Shown here: in pieces, positions 1-8,020 of the stretch
How positions within the stretch are numbered: position 1 is the stretch's first letter
Layout: each line of letters opens with the position of its first letter
Origin: an uncultured Bacilli bacterium
Lineage (GTDB): Bacteria > Bacillota_I > Bacilli_A > RF39 > UBA660
Reading direction: 5' to 3'
DNA: 22,849 nucleotides
Assembly: GCA_947632355.1 (NCBI GenBank)
Contig: CANROY010000013.1
Span: forward strand, 1 to 22,849
Translations under genes and position numbers: made by a program
Notes under the pieces: model-generated
The model's database searches: none
Seen by the model: the letters and a program-made list of their open reading frames with translations, nothing else
What the model was told of the DNA's origin: nothing

Positions 1-128
1 ATATCATGTATTATTATTTGTTTTAATGACTTACTTCCCATTTTTAATATAACGGGAACTTTCAATTTTATTTTTAGAATTTCAATTTCACTATAATCAA
101 ATACTGAAAGTTGTGTTATAATTTTCAT
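1..128 (-). CDS. Partial unrecognised protein (N-terminus only)
   Basis: An ATG at 128 (reverse strand) is preceded by a good ribosome binding site, AGGTGAT, six bases upstream. It opens a frame that runs without a stop to the left edge of the window, about 42 codons. The protein begins MKIITQLSVFDYSEIE and continues lysine- and isoleucine-rich. The first 16 residues loosely recall the N-terminus of some DDE transposases that begin MK-x-TQ-x-S-x-FDY, but the residues that follow do not continue that pattern. I do not assign a function. The start and the RBS make a real gene likely. Confidence 0.5.
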   Translation of the reverse strand, partial: MKIITQLSVFDYSEIEILKIKLKVPVILKMGSKSLKQIIIHD

Positions 129-199
129 GGATATATCACCTCTTTGATATTTTTTGTTCAATTATATTATATCATTTTTATGTGATATATTCATAGAAT

Positions 200-216
200 C
201 CCTTATAAAATAAGGG
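200..216 (+). terminator. Small hairpin with T-rich tail, possible terminator
   Basis: CCCTTAT and ATAAGGG form a perfect 7-bp stem with an AAA loop, and a T-rich stretch follows on the plus strand. No plus-strand gene in view would use it. It lies in the upstream region of the minus-strand gene starting at 128, so it may instead be part of that gene's leader or be incidental. Confidence 0.3.
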
Positions 217-264
217 GTTTTATTATTTTGTGCGTAATTTTTTAATTTTTATTAAAAATTAATT

Positions 265-308
265 AAAAAGAGAACTTTAATACCATTTTTTCAGTGCGTT
301 CTCTTTTT
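265..308. terminator. Bidirectional intrinsic terminator after the kinase gene
   Basis: AAAAAGAGAAC (265-275) pairs with GTTCTCTTTTT (298-308) across a 22-nt loop. T-rich runs flank both sides, so the hairpin can work in either direction. It sits downstream of the histidine kinase stop and most likely ends the minus-strand two-component operon. The whole 129-387 gap holds only this hairpin, the one at 200-216 and a short AT-rich palindrome near 363-380. Confidence 0.7.
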
Positions 309-387
309 TTTGAACTTGTTTTAGCTTCCTTTTTTATATACTTTATTTAACAAAGGAATTTATTGAAAAACTTTTTCAATTTTCTTA

Positions 388-1491
388 CTATAATGGCAAT
401 TCCACATCAAAAGAAATAGAATTATTATCCAATTTTGCTGCAATAGTACCATTATGTAACTCTATGATTTCTTTTGCAATCGCAAGTCCGATACCACTAC
501 CTCCCGTTTTAGAAGTTCTAGAATTATCTAAACGATAGAATTTTTCAAACATTTTTTGTATGTCATCCTTCTCTATATTTTTTACTTTATTATGAATTGT
601 AATAAATGCTCTATTATTTTTCTTTGTTAAATCAATTGTTATTTTAGAATCAGCGCTATAATAAATAGCGTTTTTAAGTAAGTTATTAAAAACTCTTGCT
701 AAACGATTCGAATCCCCTTCTAAAATGATTTTCTCTTGAAAATTTGTAATCACCTTTTTTTTATTTTCTTCTAGTATTGGATAGAAATCATCAATAATTT
801 GTTCTAACATTAAATTTAAATCGATTGTTTCTTTTTTTAGAACAATCTTATCAGCATTAAATCTTGTAATATCAAATAATTCATTAATTAAATCTTCTAG
901 TCTATATGATTTTTCTAAAACAATATTTAAATACTTTTCTCTTTGTTTTTTTGGCATATCTTTAATTTCATTTAATAAAGATACATAGCCAATTAATGAA
1001 GTTAAAGGTGTTTTTAAATCGTGTGCTAAATAGACAATTAAATCATTTTTTCGTTGCTCATTATCTCTAGCATTTAATTCTATTTTTTCATAATCCAATT
1101 TCAAAATATTAAAAGTGGCTTGAAGATTTTCTAATTCAGTTGGTAGTTCAATGGTTTTTATGTCTTTATTTGTAATATCTAAAGCACTTTTCCCTATAAG
1201 TTCTGTATAATAAGTAAATGTTTTTCTTAAAAAGAAAAATAGAATAAGACTCGTACCGATTAACCAAATGGCAATCACGATTCCATAAAAACTTAAAGAG
1301 TGCGACACATAGTAAAAGATTCCTCGTAAGTAATAATAAATATCAGGTGAAAACTCATATAACCATTGAAAATCCATATTGTCAAATAAACTAATTAACG
1401 CTAGTAATAGTATAGCAATAAGGATTGTCCAAATAACAATTTTTGTTAAAAAAGAAAAAACTATTTCTTTCATTCTATTTTTATTTTTCAA
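388..1491 (-). CDS. VanS-like sensor histidine kinase
   Basis: Membrane sensor kinase of a two-component system. Two membrane segments (about residues 14-36 and 67-90) enclose a short extracellular loop. The phospho-acceptor H-box is YLAHDLKTPLTSLIGY with His157. An N-box (NNLLKNAIYYS, about 269-279), a GMFEKFYR-type F-box (about 314-320) and the G2 box GGSGIGLAIAK (330-340) follow, so catalysis looks intact. The H-box wording and the 367-aa length resemble the VanS branch of OmpR-partner kinases. The frame opens with TTG at 1491, overlapping the regulator's end by 11 bases, with GGGG about 7 bases upstream. The in-frame ATG at 1473 has no ribosome binding site, so TTG is preferred. No vanHAX-type resistance genes are nearby, so the signal is unknown and glycopeptide resistance should not be inferred. 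Confidence 0.93.
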   Translation of the reverse strand: MKNKNRMKEIVFSFLTKIVIWTILIAILLLALISLFDNMDFQWLYEFSPDIYYYLRGIFYYVSHSLSFYGIVIAIWLIGTSLILFFFLRKTFTYYTELIGKSALDITNKDIKTIELPTELENLQATFNILKLDYEKIELNARDNEQRKNDLIVYLAHDLKTPLTSLIGYVSLLNEIKDMPKKQREKYLNIVLEKSYRLEDLINELFDITRFNADKIVLKKETIDLNLMLEQIIDDFYPILEENKKKVITNFQEKIILEGDSNRLARVFNNLLKNAIYYSADSKITIDLTKKNNRAFITIHNKVKNIEKDDIQKMFEKFYRLDNSRTSKTGGSGIGLAIAKEIIELHNGTIAAKLDNNSISFDVELPL

Positions 1492-2167
1492 TTTTATACC
1501 CCACTCCCCAAACGGTTAAAATATACTTTGGATTTTTACCCGTATCTTTCATTTTTTCTCTTAAATGTCTTATATGAACCATTATGGTATTATTATCTAA
1601 CTTATAGTATTTTTCATCCCAAGCATTTTTAAATAATTCATCTGTAGTTACTACATTCCCTCGATTCAAACATAAATACCATAAAATTTTAAACTCTATG
1701 GGTGTTAAATTGATTTTTTGTTCATTATAAAAGAACTCGTGTGTTTTCTTATTCATGACAATTCCTCTAAAATCGATAATATCCGTTTCGCTCGTATTTT
1801 TGTTATATGTTTTAAATCTACGAAGTTGGGCTTTTACTCTAGCAACTAATTCAAGAGGTTGAAAAGGTTTGGTGATATAATCATCTGCCCCAATCGATAA
1901 GCCATTTATTTTATCGATACTTTCTACTTTTGCAGTTACAAATATAATAGGAAACGTATATTTTTTACGAATTTTAGAACATAAGGATAATCCATCTATA
2001 TCAGGCATCATAATATCAAGGATAGCCAAATCGATATTTAAATGCTCTATATCCTTTAAAACATTTTTACTATTGTAATATTTATAAACAGTAAATCCTT
2101 CATTTTTTAAATAGATTTCAATTAAATCGGCAATTTCTTTTTCATCATCTACAACTAAAATATTCAT
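1481..2167 (-). CDS. VanR-like OmpR-family response regulator
   Basis: DNA-binding response regulator and partner of the overlapping kinase. The receiver domain (1-115) has the acidic pair D7-D8, the phosphorylation site D51 in AILDIMMP, the switch Thr79 and Lys100 in DDYITKPF. The winged-helix domain (about 130-228) contains the usual TPIEFKILWYL start, an RHLREKMKD recognition-helix region and a WGVGYKIEK end. Its 228-aa length is typical. The ATG at 2167 follows GGAGG at a normal distance. The C39-like peptidase gene lies 31 bases upstream on the same strand. Peptidase, regulator and kinase probably form one operon, and the regulator may act on the direct repeat at 3158-3175. Confidence 0.94.
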   Translation of the reverse strand: MNILVVDDEKEIADLIEIYLKNEGFTVYKYYNSKNVLKDIEHLNIDLAILDIMMPDIDGLSLCSKIRKKYTFPIIFVTAKVESIDKINGLSIGADDYITKPFQPLELVARVKAQLRRFKTYNKNTSETDIIDFRGIVMNKKTHEFFYNEQKINLTPIEFKILWYLCLNRGNVVTTDELFKNAWDEKYYKLDNNTIMVHIRHLREKMKDTGKNPKYILTVWGVGYKIEK

Positions 2168-2198
2168 AAGACCTCCAACATAATTATCGTATCATATT

Positions 2199-3086
2199 TT
2201 ACTTATAAAATTCCCATAAATTTTTAATTTGACCCTCTAATCTTTCATAGGGCCATAAAACACTACTACGTTCTTTGCTATTTGGGTCATTCACTTTTAT
2301 AGTTCCATTTTCTATTCCAACGAGTACGATAAAATGACCATTATTGGTAAAATCACCTTTTCTCATACTACAAATAATAGGATGTCCTTTTTCCAAAGCA
2401 TTAAAAATCACTTGTTTGGATAAAGAAATTTGTCTACTGTTGATACCAAAACTTTTAGCACCATCTGTCATTAAAGACCAACTGGTTCCAACGTTAGGAA
2501 CATAATAGCCATTTTCTTCTGCAAATTTAGCCACTTTGTAAGGAGTAATACTATTATCTTTTGTTAAACCTGCAATTACCATTGCTAAAGAGGTAGGACC
2601 ACAGCCACTCATTGCAACATAATTTTCACCATATTCTCCATAACCCCATCTTTTATCCCATTGTAATAATAAAGGGATTTCATTATCAATTTGTCCAATC
2701 GTATTACTATACGTATTTCCTTTTTCATTTAAAAAATTATAAACATAATCAACCATTTCTCTATTTCTAGACAACATATCTAATAGTTGTTCTGGATACT
2801 CATCATAATTTTCAATAATTTGGCTTACCCGACTATCTTCCTCACTTAATTTTTTTAAACGTTCTTCTATCGTTAAGTTATCATCCCTATGATTCATAAC
2901 GACACTCTCTATATCGCTTGATTTGTTTGTGTTAGTATCAAAAATCATAGTTTTGTTTTCAATATTGGGATCTCCCATTATTGTACTTACATTTATATAA
3001 GGGGCTAAAATTTTAAAAATATAGAAAGCAATTAGTAAGAGAAATAAAATTTTAAATTTCTTTTTCAGTTTTTTTCTTTTTTTCAT
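2199..3086 (-). CDS. Membrane-anchored C39-like cysteine peptidase
   Basis: Probable extracytoplasmic cysteine peptidase of the C39-like (Peptidase_C39_2) group. A very basic N-terminus and one membrane segment (about 11-30) suggest it is anchored with its domain outside. A linker (about 40-130) precedes the catalytic domain. That domain shows LLQWDKRWGYG, the cysteine motif SGCGPTSLAMV (Cys162), GHFIVLVG (His251) and KVNDPNS (Asp267), so the triad is complete. Unlike bacteriocin transporters, it has no ABC or transporter domain. It is the first gene of the two-component operon, which suggests an envelope function controlled by or feeding the sensor. The substrate is unknown. The ATG at 3086 has GGAGG nine bases upstream. 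Confidence 0.85.
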   Translation of the reverse strand: MKKRKKLKKKFKILFLLLIAFYIFKILAPYINVSTIMGDPNIENKTMIFDTNTNKSSDIESVVMNHRDDNLTIEERLKKLSEEDSRVSQIIENYDEYPEQLLDMLSRNREMVDYVYNFLNEKGNTYSNTIGQIDNEIPLLLQWDKRWGYGEYGENYVAMSGCGPTSLAMVIAGLTKDNSITPYKVAKFAEENGYYVPNVGTSWSLMTDGAKSFGINSRQISLSKQVIFNALEKGHPIICSMRKGDFTNNGHFIVLVGIENGTIKVNDPNSKERSSVLWPYERLEGQIKNLWEFYK

Positions 3087-3157
3087 TTTCTTTATCCTCC
3101 AACAAAGAAAATGATACTCTAAACAATAAGAAAAATCTTTAATTTACTATTATTTAT

Positions 3158-3175
3158 TTCTTAATTTTTTCTTAA
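3158..3175 (-). promoter_or_regulatory. Candidate response-regulator direct repeat
   Basis: Two copies of TTAAGAA (minus strand) are separated by four bases, an 11-bp period matching the half-site layout of OmpR/PhoB-family regulators. They lie about 72-89 bases upstream of the C39-like gene, the first gene of the regulator operon. A possible -10 (TAGTAAA) lies roughly ten bases downstream, so the repeat could replace a -35. The repeat is seen directly; the role is inferred. Confidence 0.4.
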
Positions 3176-3209
3176 GTTGTTGTAATTTTATACACATACT
3201 ATTATTATT

Positions 3210-3764
3210 TTAATCTTTGATTTTAAGACCTAATATAGTAGATAAGGCAATGGCTTGATAACTTGTAACAATAAGTCCTCTTAAATCTTCTATATTAACC
3301 CTTATTCCTGAAATATCACAGGTACTTAAATCCATTTTCTCTAATTTTGTTTCACTAAAATCTGCTCTTATCAATTTACAATTATCAAAGACTAACTTAT
3401 TTATTTTTCTTAAATGAATAAGATTGCTTTCACTCATATCACAATCATTAAAAATCACTTTATTTAAAATACTTTCTGACAAATTACAATATTTTAGTGT
3501 ACATTCTTTAAAAGAAACATTTTCTAAATGAGATTCCATCATATTAATTCCAATAAATTTAGAATTGATATATTCATTACTCTTACTTATAAATTTTGAA
3601 TATACTGAATTTGAAAAATCACAATTTATAAATTTGCATCCTTCAAAATATACATTTGATAAATCACATTTAGAAAAATCTACATTTTTGAATATACATT
3701 GTATATATTCATAATCCGTTTCTTCAAAAATCATTTTTTCAAAAGTTTCATTTCTGCATTTCAT
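3210..3764 (-). CDS. Pentapeptide-repeat protein
   Basis: About 30 tandem A(D/N)LXX-type pentapeptides run from residue 15 to about 150, for example IFKNVDFSKCDLSNV and KLIRADFSETKLEKM. They should fold into a right-handed quadrilateral beta-helix. Phe or Leu fills the centre positions and Cys/Ser/Asn is frequent between them. The C-terminal segment EDLRGLIVTSYQAIALSTIL resembles the cap helix of Qnr/McbG-like proteins, but at 184 aa it is shorter than Qnr (about 215 aa). Some family members protect DNA gyrase by mimicking DNA; whether this one does cannot be told from sequence. No signal peptide is visible. The ATG at 3764 has AGAGGTC upstream. The next upstream gene on the strand starts at 4452, and 28 bases separate the two. 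Confidence 0.85.
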   Translation of the reverse strand: MKCRNETFEKMIFEETDYEYIQCIFKNVDFSKCDLSNVYFEGCKFINCDFSNSVYSKFISKSNEYINSKFIGINMMESHLENVSFKECTLKYCNLSESILNKVIFNDCDMSESNLIHLRKINKLVFDNCKLIRADFSETKLEKMDLSTCDISGIRVNIEDLRGLIVTSYQAIALSTILGLKIKD

Positions 3765-3792
3765 ATATTATCGACCTCTTACTAACTTCTAT

Positions 3793-4452
3793 TTATTTGA
3801 CTTCTTTTATAAAAATTTCTAAATATTCTTTAGCCGTTGACCATCTCTTTGTTCCATCAGCGTTTAATTCACTACCTATGCCCGTTATATCTTCTAATGC
3901 TTTAGCACAAACATACTCATATAATCCATTATTTTCACTTTTATATAGTATATAAAATAATGGTTTTATAGCCAAATTACCTTTTTGAATAACATTTCTA
4001 TATTGGTCTTTATTAAAAATCCTAACCCATCCTTCACTTATTACAATACTAGGATTATCTTGTTCTTCTTTTTTTTCTTCTTCTATCATTTCTTGTAAAT
4101 CTTTAGCTATATCTTTTAAAATATCTTCATCAATATTACCAAGTAATAATTCTTCATCTATACTATCATTCGTAATTTCATCCCAATTTATTTTATTTTC
4201 TTTATTATTAGATTCTTTCATTGAACAAGCAAATTTTGTATCTTTCCAAGTAGTAACCTTTTCATTATTATTGCAATGATAATGATTTACAAATATTCCT
4301 TTATCAATATAATCGAGAACCCCTCCATCTAAATTATCTCTTATCTTTATTAGTGGGCTATTATCAAAGATTTTTGCTTGTAAGGTATCAAGTGCAATCA
4401 TACAAATCAATATGACTAGGACAATTAAAGTGATTTTTAAACCTTTTTTCAT
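3793..4452 (-). CDS. Membrane-anchored protein of unknown function
   Basis: 219 residues with one N-terminal hydrophobic segment (about 6-24) after a KKGLK start, so it is probably tethered to the membrane with the rest outside. There is a Cys at about 17 within the segment, but no convincing lipobox. The first outer part contains VNHYHCNNNEKVTTWKDTKFAC, whose two Cys could pair. A highly acidic stretch (about 90-130, rich in Glu, Asp and Lys) is probably coiled coil or disordered. The C-terminal part (about 140-219) looks like a compact alpha/beta domain with FYILYKSENNGLYEY. I do not recognise the family. It has its own extended -10 promoter at 4490-4498, and GGAGG lies just before the ATG. 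Confidence 0.75.
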   Translation of the reverse strand: MKKGLKITLIVLVILICMIALDTLQAKIFDNSPLIKIRDNLDGGVLDYIDKGIFVNHYHCNNNEKVTTWKDTKFACSMKESNNKENKINWDEITNDSIDEELLLGNIDEDILKDIAKDLQEMIEEEKKEEQDNPSIVISEGWVRIFNKDQYRNVIQKGNLAIKPLFYILYKSENNGLYEYVCAKALEDITGIGSELNADGTKRWSTAKEYLEIFIKEVK

Positions 4453-4489
4453 AATTCCTCCATTTTTACAAATAAATATGTTTCAATAA

Positions 4490-4498
4490 ATTATAGCA
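4490..4498 (-). promoter_or_regulatory. Extended -10 promoter for the 4452 gene
   Basis: On the minus strand TGCTATAAT is a perfect extended -10 element about 38 bases before the ATG at 4452. No good -35 is present at 16-18 bases, which an extended -10 can compensate for. Confidence 0.55.
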
Positions 4499-4532
4499 AA
4501 TTTATATAAGGTTTGCTCATATAAATTGTTAT

Positions 4533-5057
4533 TTAATTCTTCTTTAATTTTCTTATAAGTTCTTTTTTTCTTTCACTAATAGAAATATTATGAGAATGAT
4601 TATATAAACTAATCATATTAGCACATATACTAATACCATATAATGCTCCTTCTACAAATTCTACCATATTAGATTGAAAGACATAATCTAAATAACCAAA
4701 CTCATTATTAAATATTGCTAAAACAAAAGTTATAACACCAATCATAGTATATTTGTTAGATTTCTTATCTTTTTTAATTTGTTGATTCGATTCATATTCT
4801 ACTAAATTGTTAATAGTCTCTCTTAAATCTAACAATTCTTCTTTTGTCATCTTTCTACCATTTAATAATTCTTGTATCGTACAATTAAGTTCATTTGCTA
4901 ATATATTAAGCATTGAAATATCAGGCATTGTTTTACCATTTTCCCAACGACTTATTGATTTGTCTGTAACTCCCATTTTTTCTGCTAACTCTGCTTGTGT
5001 CATATTTTTTTCTTTACGAAGTTCAGCAATAAATTTTCCAATTTTTTCTTGATTCAT
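4533..5057 (-). CDS. XRE-family regulator with hydrophobic C-terminal tail
   Basis: Helix-turn-helix transcription factor of the Cro/CI (XRE) type. Residues 5-60 hold the canonical domain: IGKFIAELRKEKNMTQAELAEKMGVTDKSISRWENGKTMPD, followed by LNILANELNCTIQELLNG. After a charged linker, two hydrophobic segments (about 103-118 and 130-150) suggest membrane attachment, an architecture common in Firmicutes XRE-membrane proteins whose signal is unknown. The start at 5057 is chosen because AGGAG lies nine bases upstream; the frame extends further but without support. It lies 74 bases downstream of the 5132 gene. It could regulate neighbouring genes, but no operator is evident. Confidence 0.88.
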   Translation of the reverse strand: MNQEKIGKFIAELRKEKNMTQAELAEKMGVTDKSISRWENGKTMPDISMLNILANELNCTIQELLNGRKMTKEELLDLRETINNLVEYESNQQIKKDKKSNKYTMIGVITFVLAIFNNEFGYLDYVFQSNMVEFVEGALYGISICANMISLYNHSHNISISERKKELIRKLKKN

Positions 5058-5131
5058 CCTTTTTGCTCCTTTCAAGAAAAATTCTAAAACGATTATAAAA
5101 TAATAAAAAGGACACAAAGTGAGAGATATTA

Positions 5132-5818
5132 TTAATTTGGTATGACTTTGTATTTTACTTTTTCTGCTTTAAACCAAGTTTGAACTTGTTGCAAATCATC
5201 ACCTTTTTGGTACTCTTCATCATCCGTTAAAATAATTTCATTAGCATCGAAAACCATAGATGAACTGCACCACCATAAATCATTTTCTTCTCTTTGATTT
5301 TGATATTGAATATTACCTTCAAATACCATTTCAATTTTACAACCCCATAAACCATCAAATGTAATAAATAATTGATTCTTATTCTTAAAAATTTTTTTAA
5401 TATAACCATCATGAAGATAACCTGATACTAGCATAAAATTTTGTATATCCTTATCATTTTTAATTTCTATGTAATCAATTTTATTATTATCTACATATTT
5501 CATACATTTTTCTAATATTGTATCGTTTACTTTTCCATCTAGTATATTTTTCATTTCATCATCCGAAAGAAAATTTACTTGTCCACAATGATTTTCATTT
5601 ATTTTCATATCAGATGTATCATTATCATAAATCAATATTTCTGGAATAATATAGTCTGTATTTTGCTTGTATTCAAATTTAGGGATTAATGTTTTCATAT
5701 TTTCATCAAAAATAATGTAATAATATTTTGCTTTAGAGCCCATGAAATTATTCTTAAAAATTCCAAATACTTTAGATAGATAATATTTACCATTTCCTAA
5801 CCTAACGATTACTTTCAT
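5132..5818 (-). CDS. Cytoplasmic protein of unknown function
   Basis: 228 residues without signal peptide or membrane segments. The N-terminal half is a mixed alpha/beta region (VIVRLGNGKYYLSKVFG) and the C-terminal half has a distinctive beta-rich stretch: GYLHDGYIKKIF, LFITFDGLWGCKIEMVFEG, then WWCSSSMVFDANEIIL. A short His-Asp motif followed by F-x-G-x-WG-C-x-I-E-M-x-F is reminiscent of small intracellular proteins found in polymorphic-toxin immunity loci, but I cannot place it in a named family. The ATG at 5818 has AAAGGAG upstream. A GTG three codons earlier lacks proper spacing. It overlaps the end of the DUF5684-like gene by 17 bases, so the two are translationally linked. Confidence 0.72.
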   Translation of the reverse strand: MKVIVRLGNGKYYLSKVFGIFKNNFMGSKAKYYYIIFDENMKTLIPKFEYKQNTDYIIPEILIYDNDTSDMKINENHCGQVNFLSDDEMKNILDGKVNDTILEKCMKYVDNNKIDYIEIKNDKDIQNFMLVSGYLHDGYIKKIFKNKNQLFITFDGLWGCKIEMVFEGNIQYQNQREENDLWWCSSSMVFDANEIILTDDEEYQKGDDLQQVQTWFKAEKVKYKVIPN

Positions 5819-6662
5819 TTCTTTCACTCCTTTTTATATATTTAGAATTATCAAAAGCGATTATAGGTAACATTATATTTGGAAATAGTATAGACAATAT
5901 TCTAAAACTTTCTTTTTTATCAAATAATTTACATAAATTATAAATAAGTATATACATAAATAATACATTAAGTATTGGTACAAATAATAGTAATGAATAC
6001 CAATGATTCGAAAAGGTATCTTCTGATAAACACCAAATATTGTAAAAAGGTATTAATCCAATCCACCATTTATTTCTAATTTTATTTTCTATAAAACATA
6101 AACTTACCATCAAAATTACGAAAAGCATACCTATAACACAATAAATCATTCTACTTATTTCCGTAAAGTTTATAGAAATATTATACCTATATGTATCAAA
6201 CAAATTTATTATATCGTTTCTATATCTTTTTTTTACGGATGAATAGAGTAATGTATTCTTATTTAATAAAACAAATTTATAATATTCTCCAGAAGTTGAA
6301 TATTCATAATAATCTGATAATATTTGAAGATCAGTTTTACCTGTAATATTATTGTTATTTTGTAACGCGTCAGTTGCTAGATTAATAAATAAATTTTGCA
6401 AATCTTCTTTTTCATTTGAATAAACATAATTTATTAAATAAGGACAATTAGTATCTGTTGATAAATAGGTATCATACAATGTATTGCTTTGTTCTACTTC
6501 TACTATGTTACAATTTATATTTTTCATAATATGTTCAAATTCATCTTTGGTAATTTCATTAGGAAGTTGAAAATTAAAAATAGACAATATACCTTTTATA
6601 ATAATTAAAAAATATATCAAATTAAAAAGAATTGTTAATAACATACCAACTTTATTTTTCAT
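5802..6662 (-). CDS. Membrane protein with DUF5684-like C-terminus
   Basis: 286 residues. One membrane segment (about 8-28) is followed by an outer domain (about 35-165) with two Cys (NINCNIVEV and DTNCPYLIN) that may form a disulfide. Three or four more membrane segments follow (about 170-190, 196-212, 222-243 and 255-270). The last part, KWWIGLIPFYNIWCLSE ... FVPILNVLFMYILIYNLCKLF, matches the pattern of DUF5684, a family of small membrane proteins with a conserved W-x-x-x-IPFYN signature and no known function. It starts 38 bases after frr, beyond the frr terminator, with GGAGAAG before the ATG, and overlaps the next gene. The role is unknown. Confidence 0.75.
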   Translation of the reverse strand: MKNKVGMLLTILFNLIYFLIIIKGILSIFNFQLPNEITKDEFEHIMKNINCNIVEVEQSNTLYDTYLSTDTNCPYLINYVYSNEKEDLQNLFINLATDALQNNNNITGKTDLQILSDYYEYSTSGEYYKFVLLNKNTLLYSSVKKRYRNDIINLFDTYRYNISINFTEISRMIYCVIGMLFVILMVSLCFIENKIRNKWWIGLIPFYNIWCLSEDTFSNHWYSLLLFVPILNVLFMYILIYNLCKLFDKKESFRILSILFPNIMLPIIAFDNSKYIKRSERNESNR

Positions 6663-6690
6663 TTCTTACTTCTCCATTTAATTTTCATTT

Positions 6691-6720
6691 AAAAAAAGAA
6701 TTAAACGGTCATTAATTCTT
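6691..6720 (-). terminator. Intrinsic terminator overlapping the frr stop
   Basis: On the minus strand AAGAATTAA and TTAATTCTT form a 9-bp stem with loop TGACCGT, followed by a T run. The last frr codons and the TAA at 6701 lie inside the hairpin. Confidence 0.85.
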
Positions 6721-7228
6721 GTTCTTTCTCTTTTAATTTTTCATCTACAATTTTATTGTATTTATTAATGGCTTCTTGTACTTCTTCCATTAATCTTTTT
6801 TCCTCATCTTCCGGATATTCTTCTTTCTTAATCGCATTGTTTTCTTCTTGGCGAATATTTCTTAAAGCCACTTTTGCTTCTTCTGCTACTTCCTTGGCTT
6901 CTTTTACGTATTCTCTTCTTCTATCTTCTGTAAGTTCTGGTATCGTTAAGATAATGATTTCTCCATTATTGGTTGGAGTAATTCCAATATTTGCTTCATT
7001 AATGGCTCTTTCAATATCTTTTAACGTACTACGATCAAAAGGTTTAATCATTAATTGTCTAGCTTCCGGTACCGTTATATTTGCTAAACTTTGTATAGGG
7101 GATGGTGTTCCATAATAAGGAACCATAATTCCATTTAACATAGCAGGGTTTGCTCTTCCTGCTCTAATATTTAATAATTTACTTTCTAAAGCGTTGATGG
7201 CTTTTTCCATCTTTTGTTCAATATCCAT
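6701..7228 (-). CDS. frr: Ribosome recycling factor
   Basis: Ribosome recycling factor, which with EF-G splits the post-termination ribosome in the cytoplasm. Family hallmarks are present: LLNIRAGRANPAMLNGIMVPYYGTPSPIQSLANITVPEAR, then PFDRSTLKDIERAI, and the hinge and second helix region LTEDRRREYVKEAKEVAEEAKVALRNIRQ. At 175 aa it is about ten residues shorter than the E. coli protein, missing only the first few residues. Key Arg residues of the long helix are kept. The ATG at 7228 has AGGAG upstream. In most bacteria frr follows rpsB-tsf-pyrH; here pyrH is absent and frr instead follows two membrane-anchored genes only nine bases upstream, so it is probably co-transcribed with them. Confidence 0.97.
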   Translation of the reverse strand: MDIEQKMEKAINALESKLLNIRAGRANPAMLNGIMVPYYGTPSPIQSLANITVPEARQLMIKPFDRSTLKDIERAINEANIGITPTNNGEIIILTIPELTEDRRREYVKEAKEVAEEAKVALRNIRQEENNAIKKEEYPEDEEKRLMEEVQEAINKYNKIVDEKLKEKEQELMTV

Positions 7229-7237
7229 ATTTCTCTC

Positions 7238-8020
7238 CTATTCATTTATTGTTATACTATCATTATAATCGACAGAATTTGTTTTGACAACATAATTCAT
7301 TACCAAATCTCCAAATTCATCGATATAGATAGCAAACGTACTATTCTCTTTTAAATTTCCAATGGTTTCTTCAATTTTAATCGTTTCGACATCATCTACA
7401 ACGGTTTGATTTTCTTCTAAGTTTTTACGTATTCTTTCTAGTACTTTTGTTAATGTTGTATCATATTTTGCAAGCAACTCTTCTTTGGTAATACGTTTTC
7501 CTGTTGTCTTATCAAAAGTATAGGCTTTTACATTATAAGAGGAAGAAAAGCCTTCTTCACAAGAATACTTGGATTCACGGATAAAAAGTGTACTATATTC
7601 TTGGTATTCATAAACACCATAATCTAAATAACTAGTTTCTAAAATGCCTTCTTGATTTTCATAGGTACACGTTTTATTTTCGGTATTCTTTTTTAAGGTA
7701 TTTTTAATGGATTTAGCATATTCCTTTACTTCATTTGATACGTTTTTGGCATCTTCACTATCCAAATTAATAACCGGTATTTTACTTGTTATAGATAAAG
7801 ATTCACTAATCACTTCTTCATCGGTATAGTAAATAAAATCTTTATTTTTATCGACTTTTTTCTTATCAGTAACAATGGTTTCATTTTGACTATTAGTCGT
7901 TATAGTCTTCTTTTGTTCTTTATAATTTAGAAAAATAAGAACAGAACCACCAACAACCAGTAAAACAATACAAAAAAAGAACAAAGCAAAACCTAAAATA
8001 TTTCTATTTTCCTCTTCCAT
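7238..8020 (-). CDS. RsiV/DUF3298-like membrane-anchored protein
   Basis: 260 residues with a single membrane segment near the N-terminus (about 9-31) and a large outer domain. The outer part resembles the DUF4163-DUF3298 arrangement seen in RsiV-type and PdaC-type proteins: an opening segment with KIPVINLDSEDAKNVSNEV, paired beta strands around YGVYEYQEYSTLFIRES, the signature AYTFDKTTGKRITKEELLAKY, and a closing strand FAIYIDEFGDLVMNYVV. RsiV is an anti-sigma factor that binds lysozyme, but here there is no sigma-factor gene next door and the short cytoplasmic N-terminus cannot hold an anti-sigma domain. Function is open. It overlaps the upstream gene by one base (TAATG) and is nine bases from frr. 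Confidence 0.7.
   Translation of the reverse strand: MEEENRNILGFALFFFCIVLLVVGGSVLIFLNYKEQKKTITTNSQNETIVTDKKKVDKNKDFIYYTDEEVISESLSITSKIPVINLDSEDAKNVSNEVKEYAKSIKNTLKKNTENKTCTYENQEGILETSYLDYGVYEYQEYSTLFIRESKYSCEEGFSSSYNVKAYTFDKTTGKRITKEELLAKYDTTLTKVLERIRKNLEENQTVVDDVETIKIEETIGNLKENSTFAIYIDEFGDLVMNYVVKTNSVDYNDSITINE

Noticed and set aside
1..128. Partial gene taken as a transposase
   Set aside because: Only the first 16 or so residues recall a DDE transposase N-terminus; the rest does not match in any frame and no inverted repeats or target duplications are visible.
388..2167. Vancomycin-resistance two-component system
   Set aside because: Sequence style is VanR/VanS-like, but no vanH, vanA-type ligase, vanX or vanY gene is in view; such pairs have many other roles.
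4807..5052. Plus-strand open frame opposite the XRE gene
   Set aside because: Shadow of a clear helix-turn-helix gene; no start signal.
6756..7115. Plus-strand open frame inside frr
   Set aside because: Antisense shadow of frr with no ribosome binding site or recognisable family.
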